Shown: positions 11,427 to 23,900 of the stretch, piece by piece | How positions within the stretch are numbered: position 1 is the first letter of the stretch | How the letters are laid out: each line of letters begins with the position of its first letter | Assembly: GCA_011037195.1 (NCBI GenBank) | Contig: JAAEAF010002630.1 | Location: 33,515 to 97,514, forward strand | Direction of reading: 5' to 3' | DNA length: 64,000 nucleotides | From: Triatoma infestans | Taxonomy: Eukaryota; Arthropoda; Insecta; Hemiptera; Reduviidae | Notes under the pieces: model-generated | The model's input: only the letters and a program-made list of their open reading frames with translations | Told to the model about the DNA's origin: nothing | Databases searched by the model: none | Made by a program: the position numbers and the translations under genes

Positions 11427-11469
11427 AGAAAGGTTAGATGGTGTTAGGTCTAGTGAAACGCGAAGGGTA

Positions 11470-12160
11470 AACACGAAACCTGTTCTGTCCAATGTATCTG
11501 TTTGGCAAGATCTCATAAAGGTAGGCACTGTGGCGTTGCCCCATCTTGCTGAAAATTAAACTCCTCACCTTCTAATGCTTGGCAACAGACTATCTCAGCA
11601 AGTTTTGGTAAACGGGACCAGTCCATAGTAGCGTCATAAAAAGTATGGTTCAATTAATCAAGCCGCATTACACTGTAACTCTTGGTAAAATTAACATGAT
11701 GTTCTACCGTAACATGCAGGTCCCTAGGAAGTGCAACTGTGGCGGTTAATTTGTACCATTTAATTTTTAATGTAGCCTCATCACTCACAATCTTTGTTGG
11801 GAAATGTGCCTCTTCTATTCATCATCATGCATGCATCCTTCATTTAATAGGTCGTGGACTAATCTTGGAATATAACTTTTCCATTGGCAGAGTTTCAAAA
11901 TGCGTTGGGGCAGACAGTATTCGAGTCACGTCTCGCTTGCCGCACAGATTTTTCTTGGGCTTCGGTGATACGTTTCAAAGTACTCTTTCTTCCTTTATGT
12001 GGGTGGCGAGCTTGTCGATGTCCGTGGTGTATTCCACATACCTTCTCGTTGAACATTCTGAATAGTTCCATCAGCTTTAAACTTATCTCTAATTCGAGTG
12101 TGATGGTAAAGCCGTGTTTTGGGTGGTTCTGTTTGAAACTTCTCCCTAAACTGTCTTAGC
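11470..12160 (-). pseudogene. Degraded mariner-like transposase
   Basis: The minus strand preserves IVSDEATLKIKWY (first catalytic Asp region), VEHHVN, and EFNFQQDGATPQ (second catalytic Asp region). This is the order in DUF4817-type mariner relatives. Many stops and frameshifts. Confidence 0.72.
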
Positions 12161-12311
12161 AATTCAACATATTTCCAGTAGCAATTAGGAATAAATTTCC
12201 TTCGTTCAAAGCTTAGTTCAGACTAAAGTCAGCTTTCATTATTAATTCTAATGGGTTTAACATGAAAATAAAAAGACATCAATTTGAGCTATCAGCTGGT
12301 AAAATGTGTAC

Positions 12312-12462
12312 CAAATCTATGTTATCACACTGTTTTGGACAAAAACAGTGTGATGATGGTTGAGAACGCCCGAAATTAGCCTGCCATAAAAAGCAGCAGG
12401 CTATTACGGGAAAATATCTCTAATCCTTTCCATCTTTGAGGAACCAATCATAACAACTAGGT
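12312..12462 (+). mobile_element. Single decayed ribozyme arm
   Basis: A lone right arm (aaatctatgttatcacactg, aacgcccgaaatt, gcaggctattacgg, gaggaaccaatcataacaac). The catalytic core is destroyed. Confidence 0.65.
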
Positions 12463-12464
12463 TA

Positions 12465-13015
12465 ATCCTGTTCGGGCATGCAAGTTTTTGGTTGAATTTC
12501 ATGTCAACCAATAATGCGACTTTACTGAATTTCCCTTTTCGCTCCATTTTCTTTCACAAGTTTTTCGCGAATTTTAATCGTAAACCTAAGTTTCTACCTT
12601 CCAGTCTCGAGAAAAAAAGTCTCGTCTACAGTCTTGAAACGTTCAAGAGAAACTCCTTCGCACGGCTTCTGACTTATGTTGATTTTGTATTGTTCTTCAA
12701 TTAAACATCTTCGGGCATGCACCCATCTTGCACAAAACTTGCGTCATCCCAGTGTTAATTACTACACAATTATGTGACATAAACATGCTTTTCAGTTTAT
12801 GGCCGGTACACTTCTAGTCTCTTCATCGTGAATTTCCACCCCTACCAAAATCGTACTTCCCGCTACATAGCAGTGGTACCAACGTTGAAAAACAATATTT
12901 CCCTGCAAGAGCCATGCGTCTTGTAACCTTACTTTCTGGATTACTCTCGTACTTAGAGAGTTGGGGGATTAGTACTGACTATGAGTTATGTGTGCCAGTG
13001 TTTCTTTAACCTTTA
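12465..13015. other. No gene recognised
   Basis: AT-rich sequence; short open frames only. Confidence 0.4.
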
Positions 13016-13017
13016 TC

Positions 13018-13019
13018 AC

Positions 13020-13093
<74 letters not shown>
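13018..13093. repeat. (ATT)n microsatellite
   Basis: About 25 ATT units with one interruption, ending next to the TA target site of the palindromic mariner. Confidence 0.95.
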
Positions 13094-13107
13094 GATATAT
13101 ATATATA

Positions 13108-14763
13108 CAGGGTGTCCCATTTAAACGGGCCACTTCTGAAATAACTCTTAAACGAAGGAAGATATCAAAAAAGTGAACATAACGTTTGTTGTTGAAGTAT
13201 TTGCGCCCTAGTTTATGATGGTGTTAATTTTTTTTTATTTTATTGCCGCCTTACACCTGAAATCGGTGGTTGAAAGTGGCGATTACCTTTTGTCGCCACC
13301 ATTTCGTCGTTCTTTTTCCTATTTCTTTGTTTCATAAACTGAAATTAAAAGCGGATTTTCTTATTAATTTCTAATAAATAAGAGAGTTCAAATGCTGACA
13401 CACTTAAAACCTATTTTAGAACCATAAGGGACTTGAAAATCAGGTAAAACATCATTAAAACAAAACAATATTCCAGTTCATTTACCAAAATCTATAAAAA
13501 AAAATATTTCCTATTTATTCAAAATGTCCTCCTTGGCGTAAGCGGCACAAGGGCAGTCGCTGCCCAACATATGAAGTTGCTAATCATATCATGTCTGCCA
13601 GAATTCTAAGCAGGTTTGAATTAAGTCTGCTCTAAGGGCTTCTGGAGTTGTTGGTTCCCTGACATAAATTTTATCTTTGAGATATCCCCAAAGAAAAAAT
13701 TCAAGAGAGGTTAAATCTGGTGATCTGGAAGGCCAGCTTACCGGTCCCTGTCTCACGATCCAGCTGCTACTGAACATCTGTCTGTTAATGTTGGTTGCGG
13801 AATAGTTGGAGACAAAACTATTGGCCCATACTTTCGCCCTGGTACCTTAAATGAGCAAGAATACGCTAATTTTATTCACTAAGGGTTTCCCAGTTACTGG
13901 AAGTTGTCCCATTGAATGTCAGAACAAGAATGTGGTTCCAACAAGATGGTTGTCCTGCGCACTATGCCTTAGTGGCAAGGAGAGAAGTGAATGGGGTGTT
14001 CAGTAACAGCTGGATCGGGAGACAGGGACCGGCAGCTGGCCTTCCAGATCGCCAGATTTAAGCCCTCTTGATTTTTTCTTTGGGGATATCTCAAAGAAAA
14101 AATTTATGCAAAGGAACCAACAACTCCAGAAGCACTTAGAGAAGACTTAATCCAAACCTGCTTAGCAATTCCAGCAGTGGTACGATTAGCAACTTCATAT
14201 GTTGGGCAGCGACTGCGCTTGTGCCGGTTAAGCCGAGGAAGTCATTTTGAATAAATAGGAAATATTTTTTTTTATAGATTTTTGTAAATAAACTGGAATA
14301 TTGTTTTGTTTTAATGATGTTTTACCTGATTTTTAAGTCCCTATGGTAATAAAATAGGTTTTAAGTGTTGTCAGCATTTGAACTCTCTTATTTATTAGAA
14401 ATTAATAAGAAAATCCGCTTTTAATTTTAGTTTATGAAACAAAGAAATAGGAAAAAAAAACGAAAATTTAATCTTTATGGTTGAATATCTCGGCAACGGT
14501 TTGAAATATTGAAGTGAAATTAACGGCATTTTTCTTTCATTTTTTTTTGTAGTTTTCAATACAGTATAAAAAGTGGGGGTCAAAAGGAAATCGCCACTTT
14601 CAATCACTGATTTCCGGTGTAAGGCGGCAATAAAATCAAATAACATTAACACCATCATAAACTAGAGCGCAAATACTTCAACAAACGTTATATTCACTTT
14701 TTTTGATATCTTTCTTCGTTTAAGAGTTACTTCAAAAGTGGCCCGTTTAAATGGGACACCCTG
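13108..14763. mobile_element. Palindromic mariner-like element
   Basis: Both ends carry CAGGGTGTCCCATTTAAA in inverted orientation, flanked by TA (13106-13107, 14764-14765). The two arms (about 13108-13800 and 13985-14763) are long inverted copies of the transposase 3' half plus terminal region. WPSRSPDLT and WGYLKDKIY are read on the minus strand in the left arm; WPSRSPDLSPLDFF and WGYLKEKIY on the plus strand in the right arm. The centre holds a unique piece with WFQQDGCPAHYA. Frames are broken; it is a foldback, non-autonomous copy. Confidence 0.9.
13920..14250 (+). pseudogene. mariner-like transposase fragment in the right arm
   Basis: It encodes WFQQDGCPAHYALVARREVN, then WPSRSPDLSPLDFFFWGYLK and PTTPEALREDLIQTCL, and ends ...RGSHFE. 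It includes the second and third catalytic regions of the DDE/D domain; the N-terminal half is missing. Confidence 0.85.
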
Positions 14764-14769
14764 TATAAC

Positions 14770-15385
14770 AACTGTTATACTAGAAGAGTTAGTGAAGATG
14801 TTATAGGTGTTTCGGACCATATTATTTCGTATTCAGGAAACCTTATTAACATTTTATTAACTTCCGAGTAAACTCAAATTTTGGAACCTAGCAGTCCTGG
14901 GTTATCCTGTTTTGTTTTTTTTTCATTCCTTTAGGAAGACCGCCCAGATTTTTGGCAACCGCCAACCGTCTAACTGTCCCCCAGTAGTTTTGAAGATACT
15001 CTATCCGGGGATTAATATGCTATAAAAGGAAACGTGCTTTGGAATACAATTGCTGTGATAAGATAGCTGTTGTTGGTTGGGGAAGTACTTTAAGGATGGC
15101 CTGTATATCCCAGGGTGGGAATTCAATCCCTACCTCCGCTTAGTAGAAGGAGAGGCGGAATTGAAATAATTGATTCAAGTACAACTGGCTGTAACTGGGT
15201 TGGGAGGAGGATCTTACTCTTAAGTTGATAATACTCTAAATTGTAAGTACCAATTCTTGTCACACAAACTGTGGAGCCAGATTTTTTTTGTTTTTGGAAA
15301 AAAAATCAGTGCCCATTGCTTAGACAAATTTCATAGATTAATATAACCACATTTAATGAAATTCGTCCGGAGAAAATTGGAAAAA
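14770..15385. other. No gene
   Basis: No coding region. The last 140 bases resemble an internal piece of the 1 kb repeat (aattcgtccggagaaaattg). Confidence 0.4.
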
Positions 15386-15389
15386 CTGA

Positions 15390-16262
15390 AAACAAAAAAA
15401 AAATCTGGTGTGAAACACTCACACAACTTTCTCTTACTCTAGTTTTCAAACTTGTAAATGACAAATTTTAGAGTTTCTATACCAAATTTGATAAAATTCT
15501 TCGAAAACTGTATAAAAATCTGTTCAGTAAAAGCGCACTTCCGGTTTAATAATATTCTTGAAACTCCGTATTTTGACGAATCTATTTATTTCTAATTAAT
15601 TATGTTTAGATGGTAGATTTGTACAGTTAACTAAGATAGCACCTTTAAAGAAAAACATAACCCCACCCTACCCCAAAAAGCCCCCTTAAATGACTTCACT
15701 ATGAGAAATGTTTCAAATAAAAGTTGTAGCTCTTTATATGTGTAATTCACATTCCTAGTTTAAAGAAAATCGTTGGAGCCGTTTTCAAGAAAATACGAGA
15801 AAACTGGAAAAAAATTCATTTCAGTAAAAACGCATTTCCGGTCATCTGATTTTTTTCAAACTCGGAATTCCAACAACAAATTTAATTCCTAATTAATATT
15901 ATTTAGATGACAGTATTGTCTAATAAACTGAAATAGCACTTTAGATGAAAACCTAACCTCACCCCTCCACCAAAAGTGCCCTTAAATGAATTTTCCCGGA
16001 GAAATGTTTTAAATCAAAGATGTAGATCATTGTATATTTAGTTAATGTACCAAGTTTGAAGAAAATTGTCGGAGCCATTTATAAGAAAATTGCAAAAAAG
16101 TAAATAAAAAAAACAACTAGTTAAGTACACAGATGATTTTCTAAAAACCACTTTTTTTGGACTCAGTAGGACCTCAATATGGATATTTCCGGTGAAACCA
16201 CGATATCGAAAATTTGACACGATTACAATACTTCCTCTTTACTAGGAGTAAGACAAAGTAAA
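15390..16262 (+). repeat. 1 kb non-coding repeat, copy 2
   Basis: Same start (aaaatctggtgtgaaacac) and same end (cttcctctttactaggag) as the copy at 10409. Subunit marker ccttaaatga at 15678 and 15977, again 300 apart. A second partial unit follows directly. Confidence 0.85.
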
Positions 16263-16695
16263 AATAACTGTTCAGTAAAAAAAAACGCTTACTTCCGGTT
16301 TTACTAATTTTTTTCTTGAAACTCGAGAATTTTGGCAATCTATATTTATTTCTAATTAATTTTTATTTAGATGGTAGGAATTGTACAAATCAAAAAATAA
16401 TTTTAGCAGTTTAAAGGAAAAACATAATCCCACCCACCTCTCTCCCCAAAAACCCTCTATGACTTTACCTCGGAGAAATGTTTCAAAACAAAAGTTAAAG
16501 CTCTTAGTATGTATAGTTGATATATCAAGTTTAAAGAAAATCGTTGGAGCCGTTTTTATAGAATATATGTATTAAAAAAATAAAAAAAAAAGGCTGAAAA
16601 TTACGATTTTTGGACTCAGGAGGACTTCAAAATGGATATTTCCGGTGAAACTTCCGATATGGAAAATTTCACACGATTGCTAAGAATAATAAGAA
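16263..16695 (+). repeat. 1 kb repeat, partial unit in tandem with the previous
   Basis: Restarts with gttcagtaaa and acttccggttttactaattt and reaches tccggtgaaacttccgatat. The head-to-tail order suggests tandem amplification. Confidence 0.75.
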
Positions 16696-17120
16696 AAAGT
16701 AAAAAAAAAAAAAAAGCAAAATTGCGGGAAGTTCAAACTTGAATCTATTTCGTTTAGACGCTGGGGTCAGGGGAACCCGATTAATCGTGTTTTTGGACAA
16801 AATCGCGATTTTCCTTAAAAACAATGCCAGTGAAAAATTTCTCTGGGGAAATGTCATTTAAGGAGTGCTCTGGTGCGTGGTGGGGGGGAGCATGTGGTGA
16901 TGTTATGCTTCCCCTAGATTGCCATTTTAGTATATTATACCATGCTTTCGTCTATATAATATTAAATAAGAATTTAACGTGTGTTCAAAATTCCTGAGTT
17001 TCAGGAACTGTTACGCGTCCCTGGGTCACGCTTATCTTTCCATGGAAGTTAGGTCTACCCACATTCCTTCCCACGATCCCAGGTTCTCCTCACTTAGCAA
17101 CTTATACGGGAGGATCTTTT
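16696..17120. other. No gene recognised
   Basis: The left part is reversed 1 kb-repeat-like sequence (aatttctctggggaaatgtc). The rest is unplaced. Confidence 0.4.
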
Positions 17121-17121
17121 T

Positions 17122-17425
17122 TTGTGGTTGGTTCCGCAGAGCTGGTAAGGATCAGAGATATTTTCCGTGATAGCTTCGCTTCATTTTTGTGGTCTTCGAC
17201 CGGTTTCGGGTGTTCGCCCATCATCAGGATGCTTTTTGTCAAACAGTGTGATAACATAGATTTGTACAGAGCAAATTTTGTGGAGTGTATAAACTAAATT
17301 TACCTTTGTGCAAATCTATGTTATCTCACACTGTTTGACAAACAGCATCCTGATGATGGGCGAACGCCCGAAAAGCGGTCGATGACCACAAAAAGAAGCA
17401 GGTTATCACGGAACATATCTTTGAC
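17122..17425. mobile_element. Ribozyme-armed palindromic element, short form
   Basis: Nearly complete: it starts ttgtggttggttccgcagag and has left motif 17191-17232 (-), a loop of about 25 bases and right motif 17345-17387 (+, GAAAC altered to GAAAAG). It lies 260 bases upstream of the Islet homeodomain exon. Confidence 0.78.
17191..17232 (-). ncRNA. Hammerhead-ribozyme-like motif with intact core
   Basis: Minus strand: CATC, CTGATGA, GGGC/ACCC hairpin with GAAC loop, GAAAC, CCGGTC. All invariant core positions are present. Helix II has one C-A mismatch and helix I one mismatch (GAAG instead of GATG). Activity is inferred, not shown. Confidence 0.55.
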
Positions 17426-17552
17426 GGGATCTTTTCTTGATTCATTCTCTCGCCAAACGGCCAGCCTAGTTATAAACGACATCTTAGTTTATTTAATTTA
17501 ATCCACGTGATCAATGTTGAACTCCTTAGTTAGGGCTCTTTGTAGGTTCTAA

Positions 17553-17595
17553 ATTGGAGTAAGAGAAAGTCGTGTGAGTGTTTCACACCAGATTT
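17553..17595 (-). repeat. Head of the 1 kb repeat, reversed
   Basis: ggagtaagagaaagtcgtgt followed by gagtgtttcacaccagattt, the reverse of the repeat start. It lies about 90 bases before the Islet exon. Confidence 0.7.
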
Positions 17596-17683
17596 TTTTC
17601 TTTCCTTTATACAAATATACATGAAGGTATCGCTCAGTGTCTTTGTTTTGTTTGCCATAATAATGTATTTGCTTTTGTTTCAG

Positions 17684-17973
17684 ATTCCAGTGAAAGCGGA
17701 TCGAACAAGTGCCGCGAAGGTAGTGTGCGTGGCTCTGGCAAGGTCAGCTCCGATGGTAAACCGACTCGTGTAAGGACTGTATTAAATGAAAAACAATTGC
17801 ATACGTTGCGTACTTGTTATTCGGCGAATCCAAGACCGGACGCATTGATGAAAGAACAGTTAGTAGAAATGACCGGATTATCGCCTAGAGTGATACGTGT
17901 TTGGTTTCAAAATAAACGATGTAAAGATAAAAAACGGGCAATCGCTATGAAACAGCAGATGCAACAAGAAAAG
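17684..17973 (+). CDS. tup: Islet homeodomain exon
   Basis: The exon starts after the acceptor tttgtttcag and ends at the donor aag|gtaagt. It supplies two bases of a split codon, then 96 codons. After a serine- and glycine-rich linker comes a complete homeodomain (about 17764-17943), with helix 3 reading [17 protein letters not shown] glutamine-rich stretch (MKQQMQQEK) follows. No stop or frame break is present, and the high conservation against a decayed background indicates a functional exon. A reversed head of the 1 kb repeat (17553-17595) lies just upstream in the intron. Confidence 0.96.
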
Positions 17974-20900
17974 GTAAGTGATTTTTAATGTTACTAATTA
18001 CTATGTCCGGCACTATACAAAGTCATGGTGAGATCCGGTCTTCCTTGATCCAGCATCTGCTATCATGCTTTGTCTTTATCTCAGCCGCTTTACGTTTCGT
18101 AGTTTCCAATAACTAACTAGTGCCAACGGCTATTCCCATCTATCCACCTGAGTTCTCATGTGTCTTCACTTCCAGGTTGGTCCTATGTAATGACATGGCA
18201 AGGTCATAGCAATGTCAAACCTTCACAACACATAACAAAAGAAAGAATAATTTATAACTAGTGGCCTAGCCGGCCGCTGTTTTCAAGACAAGGCCGCGGC
18301 CAAACAAACAAAACCAAGGGTCAATACTTTACATCAAAGCAAGCACCGATAATCTGGCCACTGACCTAAATCGCTGGTCACCGAATTAACCAAGGTCGTA
18401 CAAAGTCGCACACTAGGACAGATGTCTTGGTGTGAGTGTTGCTAACACTGATAAAAACTTCGCCCCATTGGAAGAGGGGATGATTATACTTCAGTACGTC
18501 TTCAAGACTATTATACGAACAGCAGTTCCGCGTCCCTATACAGTTTTATTTATACTTATTTCCTTAGTTGTGCATCTTAGTTCATTTATTTTAATCATTC
18601 TAAATTATTAGTTATTTATCTCCTATTTATTTCTAAGTATTTCTTGTTAATAGTTACCATTACTCACGTTTAAATTATTGTACAAATACAGTCTATTTTT
18701 ATAAATTCAGTGTTAATAATTCGAGCACTAACTTCCAAAAATCTCTAAACTAACTTCCGCCCTCTTCAAGACATCTACTACATACCATAGGAATCACAAT
18801 AAACGATTCCACTACACCTAGAATGAAAGACATATCTTCCATGCAAGAGCTTTCTTCTTTGAAGGATGTGCTTCTAGTCTGGGTACCAAGTCATATAAGA
18901 ATGAGGAGGTGGTGGATAGGTCTGCCAAATTAGGCGCCACTCTCCCTTTCATTGGCTTTCCTGGGCTTGCTGGTGCATCTGGTGTGAAACACTCACACAA
19001 CTTTCTCTTACACCAGTTTTCAAAATTGTAATTCAACAAATTTTATAGTTAGTATAACTAAATTTAATTGAAATTCGTCGTTATTATTTTATTGGGAAAA
19101 AATCGCGAAATTTAAAAAAAAAAATTATTCAGTAAAAACGCACTTCCGGTTGATTAATTTTCTTAGTACTCTGAATTTTGTGTCTAGGTGATAGAATTGT
19201 ATAATCAACTAAGATAGTACTTTAGAGGCAAACATAACCCTGACCCTCCTATCCCCAAAAGTCCCCTTAAATGACGTCATCCGGGAGAAATGTTTAGTAT
19301 AAAAGTTGTAGCTCTTTATATGTGTAGTTCACATACTTAGTTTAAAGAAAATCGATGGGACCGTTTTCGATAAAAAAATAGGAGAAAACTGAAAAATACT
19401 TTATCAAGTAAAAACGCACTTTCGGCCAAACTCGGAATTTCATCAACATATTTAATTCTAATTAATATTATTTAGATGAATAGAATTGTATAATAAACTG
19501 AAATAAAAATAGCAAATAGCATTTTAATGGAAAACCTAATCCTTTCCGCTCCCCCAAAAGTGCCCTTAAAAGCATTTTTCCCAGAGAAATGTTTCAAATA
19601 AAAATTCTAGATCTTTGTATGTATAGTTTATATATCAAATTTAAAGAAAATCGTTAAAGGTATTTTTGAAAAAATTGTCAAAAAAGTGAAGAATAAAAAA
19701 CTTTCAGTAAAGTGGTATTTCCGGTTGAGGAATTTTGATAAGTAACGTACTGTCTGGATCCCATGGTGATTAATACCTAAACGGGAATATCAAGTTTGAA
19801 GTTTTTGCGATTTTTCATTTTTGAGCTATGCTGTCCCACACGCACACAGATGATTTTCTAAAAACCACTTTTTTTGGACTCAGTAGGACCTCAATATGGA
19901 TATTTCCGGTGAAACCACGATATCGAAAATTTGACACGATTACAATACTTCCTCTTACTAAGAATAGGAAAAAGTAAACATTCATTTTAAATAGTCCTGT
20001 CGAATTTGTGGGGTGAGATGGGGGGCAAACATTTTTGGGGACAAATAGAGTGAGGGGCAGAAAAACTTTGTTCAAGTACAAGTTGGGAGAACCCGCGCAA
20101 TTGCCGGGTGAATATGACACATAATGTAAATAAGCCAATGGTAAACATGAGCACGTGGATAGTTCAGCCTTGGTAAGGGCCTACTAAGGGGGTCCTTTCG
20201 ACATCTCCGTCTGTCTATAGGTCTGTCTGTCTCTCTGTTCTTAGGATTGATACAAAAAAACAAACGAAAATCTGAAGTGGTTCTAACTGAAGGAGGTTAG
20301 TTTTATAAGGGGAAAAGAGGGAACTGGCCGAACAGATCGTTACCCCCCATTTTCCACAGTCCCGTTTACAGAAACATTAAGTACATCTCTCAAAACGTTG
20401 CTTCCTCCCCACCAACAAGCACTTAGCAGAAAAAAAAAAAAACGGGGTCCCAAGCAGCGCCCTCAATATTGTCTGTCTCCCCATCTGTACCCGAATTTTA
20501 CTTCCTCTCACTCCTAGACCTCAAATTTGATATACCAATTTATAGGCATTACTATCGACCGCATCAGACACGGAAGACTTTACTGATTTATTTATTTATT
20601 TACACTTTTTCGTAATTTTCTCAAAAACGGCTCCAAAAGAATTTCATTAAATTTCGTGTACTATTTACACACATAAATACCTATCACTTTTTTTGTTTAA
20701 TTGAAACATTTTTCCCGGGAAAAAATTGATTTTTTGGTGGGGAGGGGGGAAAGTTCTGGGTGGAACAATAAGCATTATGCTTTTCTTTTAAATTTTCCAC
20801 AATTTCCGGTTGATGGATTTTTTTATTTTTACCCGAAACTTTCATGGTCAGATGCGGTGATAGAACCTCTAAAAAGTGGTTATGGTCAAGTTTAAGCCTG

Positions 20901-23900
20901 TTGCGATTCATCAGAGATATTTTCTCTGATAGCCTGCTTCTTTTTGTGGTCATCGACCGGTTTCCAGGCGTTCGCCCATCATCAGGATGCTTTTTTTTGT
21001 CAAACAGTGTGGTAACATAGATTTGCACAGAGCAAATTTAGTTGATACACTATCAATTCGTAAAAAGAGGTTTCCTGAATAGGCGGGAGATGGAAAAGAA
21101 AACAAAAATAGCCGTGTACAAGTCAACTTTCCTCCCAACCCTAACATATTCCTCGGAATCATGGACCATGACTAAAAAGCACAAATCAATGATTCAGGCG
21201 TCGGAAATGAGATTCCTTTAGGAAAGTTGAAGACAAAACTAAATGAGCCCGGGTCCGTAACACTACTATTCTAGCAATCGAGACAATAGAATAAAATAGG
21301 CTACGCTGGCTAGGGCATCTTCTTCGTATGCAGCCCAACCGTATTGCCCTTGTTACATATAAAACTAAAGTGGATGGCAAGCGAGGTAAAGGTCCACCCA
21401 TCATCAGGATGCGTTTGTCAAACAGTGTGATAACATAGATTTGCACAGAGCAAATTTAGTTTATACACTGACTCAATACATCATCCTTTTGATGGGCGAA
21501 CGCCCGAAATCGGTCGATGACCACAAAAAGAAGCCAGGCTATCACGGAAAATATCTCTGATGCTTACCAGCTCTGCGGAACCAACCATAACCTGCTGCGA
21601 TTTTTTGACTTTCTCTTATTCCATAGTAGATTGTTGTAGGGGATTATTACACTGCGACCTGAATGATCTATTGTGCGTCTCGGAGCCTTCTCAGTGCATT
21701 GACGGCCTCCAGACAGTGTTCTGTAGCTACAGACAACACTGCCCATCACTGGACAATGAGTTGTAGAGGCTCTTAGGAAGAGAAAATCTAAGGACAGCAT
21801 GCTGGATTCGAACCTAGGACATCCGCGTTGCTAGTCCAGCGCGCTACCACTGAGCTAATCCTTTACTTCACCCTTGGCTTACAGTTAACTAGGGACGGAG
21901 ACTCTAGTTTAGGTACAGTGTTTGTCCTTGTGTAAAGTGTAGAGTGTATGTAGTTTAAGTGTATTGTGTACTGTTCTGACGAAGTGCATGGAGTACTGGG
22001 CTGTGGTAACCTGTGGGATCGCTACTTCCCAAATAACTGCAGGCAACAGATACTCCCTTGCAGGCTACTCCTTAATAAAAAAGACACGAAATATTGCAAT
22101 GATGCCCAGATTTGTATGTGTGTCAGAATACCACAAAAACGAAAAGGATTCACAGTAAGCACAAACTTGGTATTCTTATTTAGATACAACCACCGTATCC
22201 AGACACGAAGATTTTTGGGCAAAATCCAAATGCTTTTTTTTCTCTTCTTTGTTTCAGTTTTCTGTAATTTTATCGAAAAAAAGGCCTCGCCAATGATTTT
22301 TCTTTAAACTTTGTATACTATCTATACACATTAATATCTATCATTTCAATAGGGAAGGGATTAGCTCAGTGGTAGCGCGCTGGACTAGTAACGCGGAGCT
22401 CCCGGGTACGAGTCCAGCTGCTGCCCTTAGATTTTTTCTTCCTAGTAGCCTCTTACAGCTCACTGTCCCAGTGATGGACAGTGTTGTCTGTGACGAGAGA
22501 AAACTGTCCGAAGGCGCTGGCAGTGCACTGAAATAAAAACGTATTATAAATGATATATGTAGTTGGTTCAGAGGTTTTTTTTTCAGTGCGCTCTACTGGG
22601 CCATAATATAATCAAATCACTTCTCTACCTGCCAAGATTAGTAGGTCGGTATTTATAATCACCTCTATATATTTATGTCAGCACAAATACGTAAAATTTG
22701 AGTTTAAAAAAAAAATTATCATATGAGTGTTTCACACCAGATTTTTTTTTTTTTTTTTACTTTCTCTAAATCCTAGAAAGAGCAATGTATTGCGATCGTG
22801 TCGAATTTTCGATATAGAGGTCTCCAGAGTCCGAAAAAGGTTTTTTTTTTTAAATTGATCTGTGTGTGTGTGTGTGTGCGCGCGCGCGAGCGATATTTTC
22901 TCAAAAATGTTTCAAATAAAAATGATAAAATTTCTTATCAATGCAGCAAGCATTTCCCCCAAGTTTAAAGAAAATCCTTTTAGCATGTTTCGAAAAAATT
23001 CTCGAAAAAAACCTATTCTGTCAAATCGCACTTTTTAGGTTAACTGATTTTTCATTCGAATTTGAAATTCTATCAAGGTTTCCTAATGTTTATTAATATT
23101 ATGTAGGTAGTAAAAACCATATATTATACTTGAGTGGTACTTTAGACGAAAACATAACGCTACTATTCTCCACCCCCACCAAAGAAATCCCCCCCCAAAA
23201 TCAATTTTTTTGTAAATAAAAGTGATAGCTAGATAATATACAAAGTTTAGAGTGAAAATCATTTGGAGCCATTTTTTAAGAAAATCACGAAAACTGAAAA
23301 AAAAAATCCTTCTGGGTTATGGAATTTTACTCCGAAATCTTTGGTTAGTAGTATAACCTTAAAAGGAATCAGAAAAAAGTTTGATATGATATGAATGATT
23401 CGGACAAAATCCATCATCAACCGGAAGTTGCAATTTTTCTTGATTTGCAAGTGTCAGTAATTTTCGATATCGTGTTTGCACCGGAAATATCATACCCATT
23501 TTGAAGTCCCCTGAGTCCAAGAAAAAAGAATGATTTTTTTTTTTTAATTTAAGTTGCGTCAACATCTATGGTCATTATCGCCCGGGGTCTTCTCAATGCA
23601 CTGCCGGTCTCCGGGGACAGTGTTCTCTCGCTACAGACAACACTGTCCTGTCACCGAACAGTGAGCTGTAAAAGCTCCTAGGAAGAAAAAAATCTAAGAG
23701 TATCACTGGACTCGAACCCGGGACCTCCGCGTGGGAGTCCAGTACGCTAACCATTTAGCTAATCCCTTCCCTTAGTGATTTTTAGCAATTAGTCTGAGTA
23801 GTCTGTCGTAAGCTTTGCACTTTTACATATTTTTAAAAAAAAAATTAATTTGTATTAATTGGTGTGGAGAAAAAGTGTTCAAAACCAGATTTTTACTTTT

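Noticed and set aside
16038..16220. Short minus-strand frames in the 1 kb repeat
   Set aside because: Similar frames appear in other copies only by sequence identity, with no start or codon signature; the repeat looks non-coding.
22352..22425. tRNA gene
   Set aside because: Also followed by the SINE body; B box is mutated.
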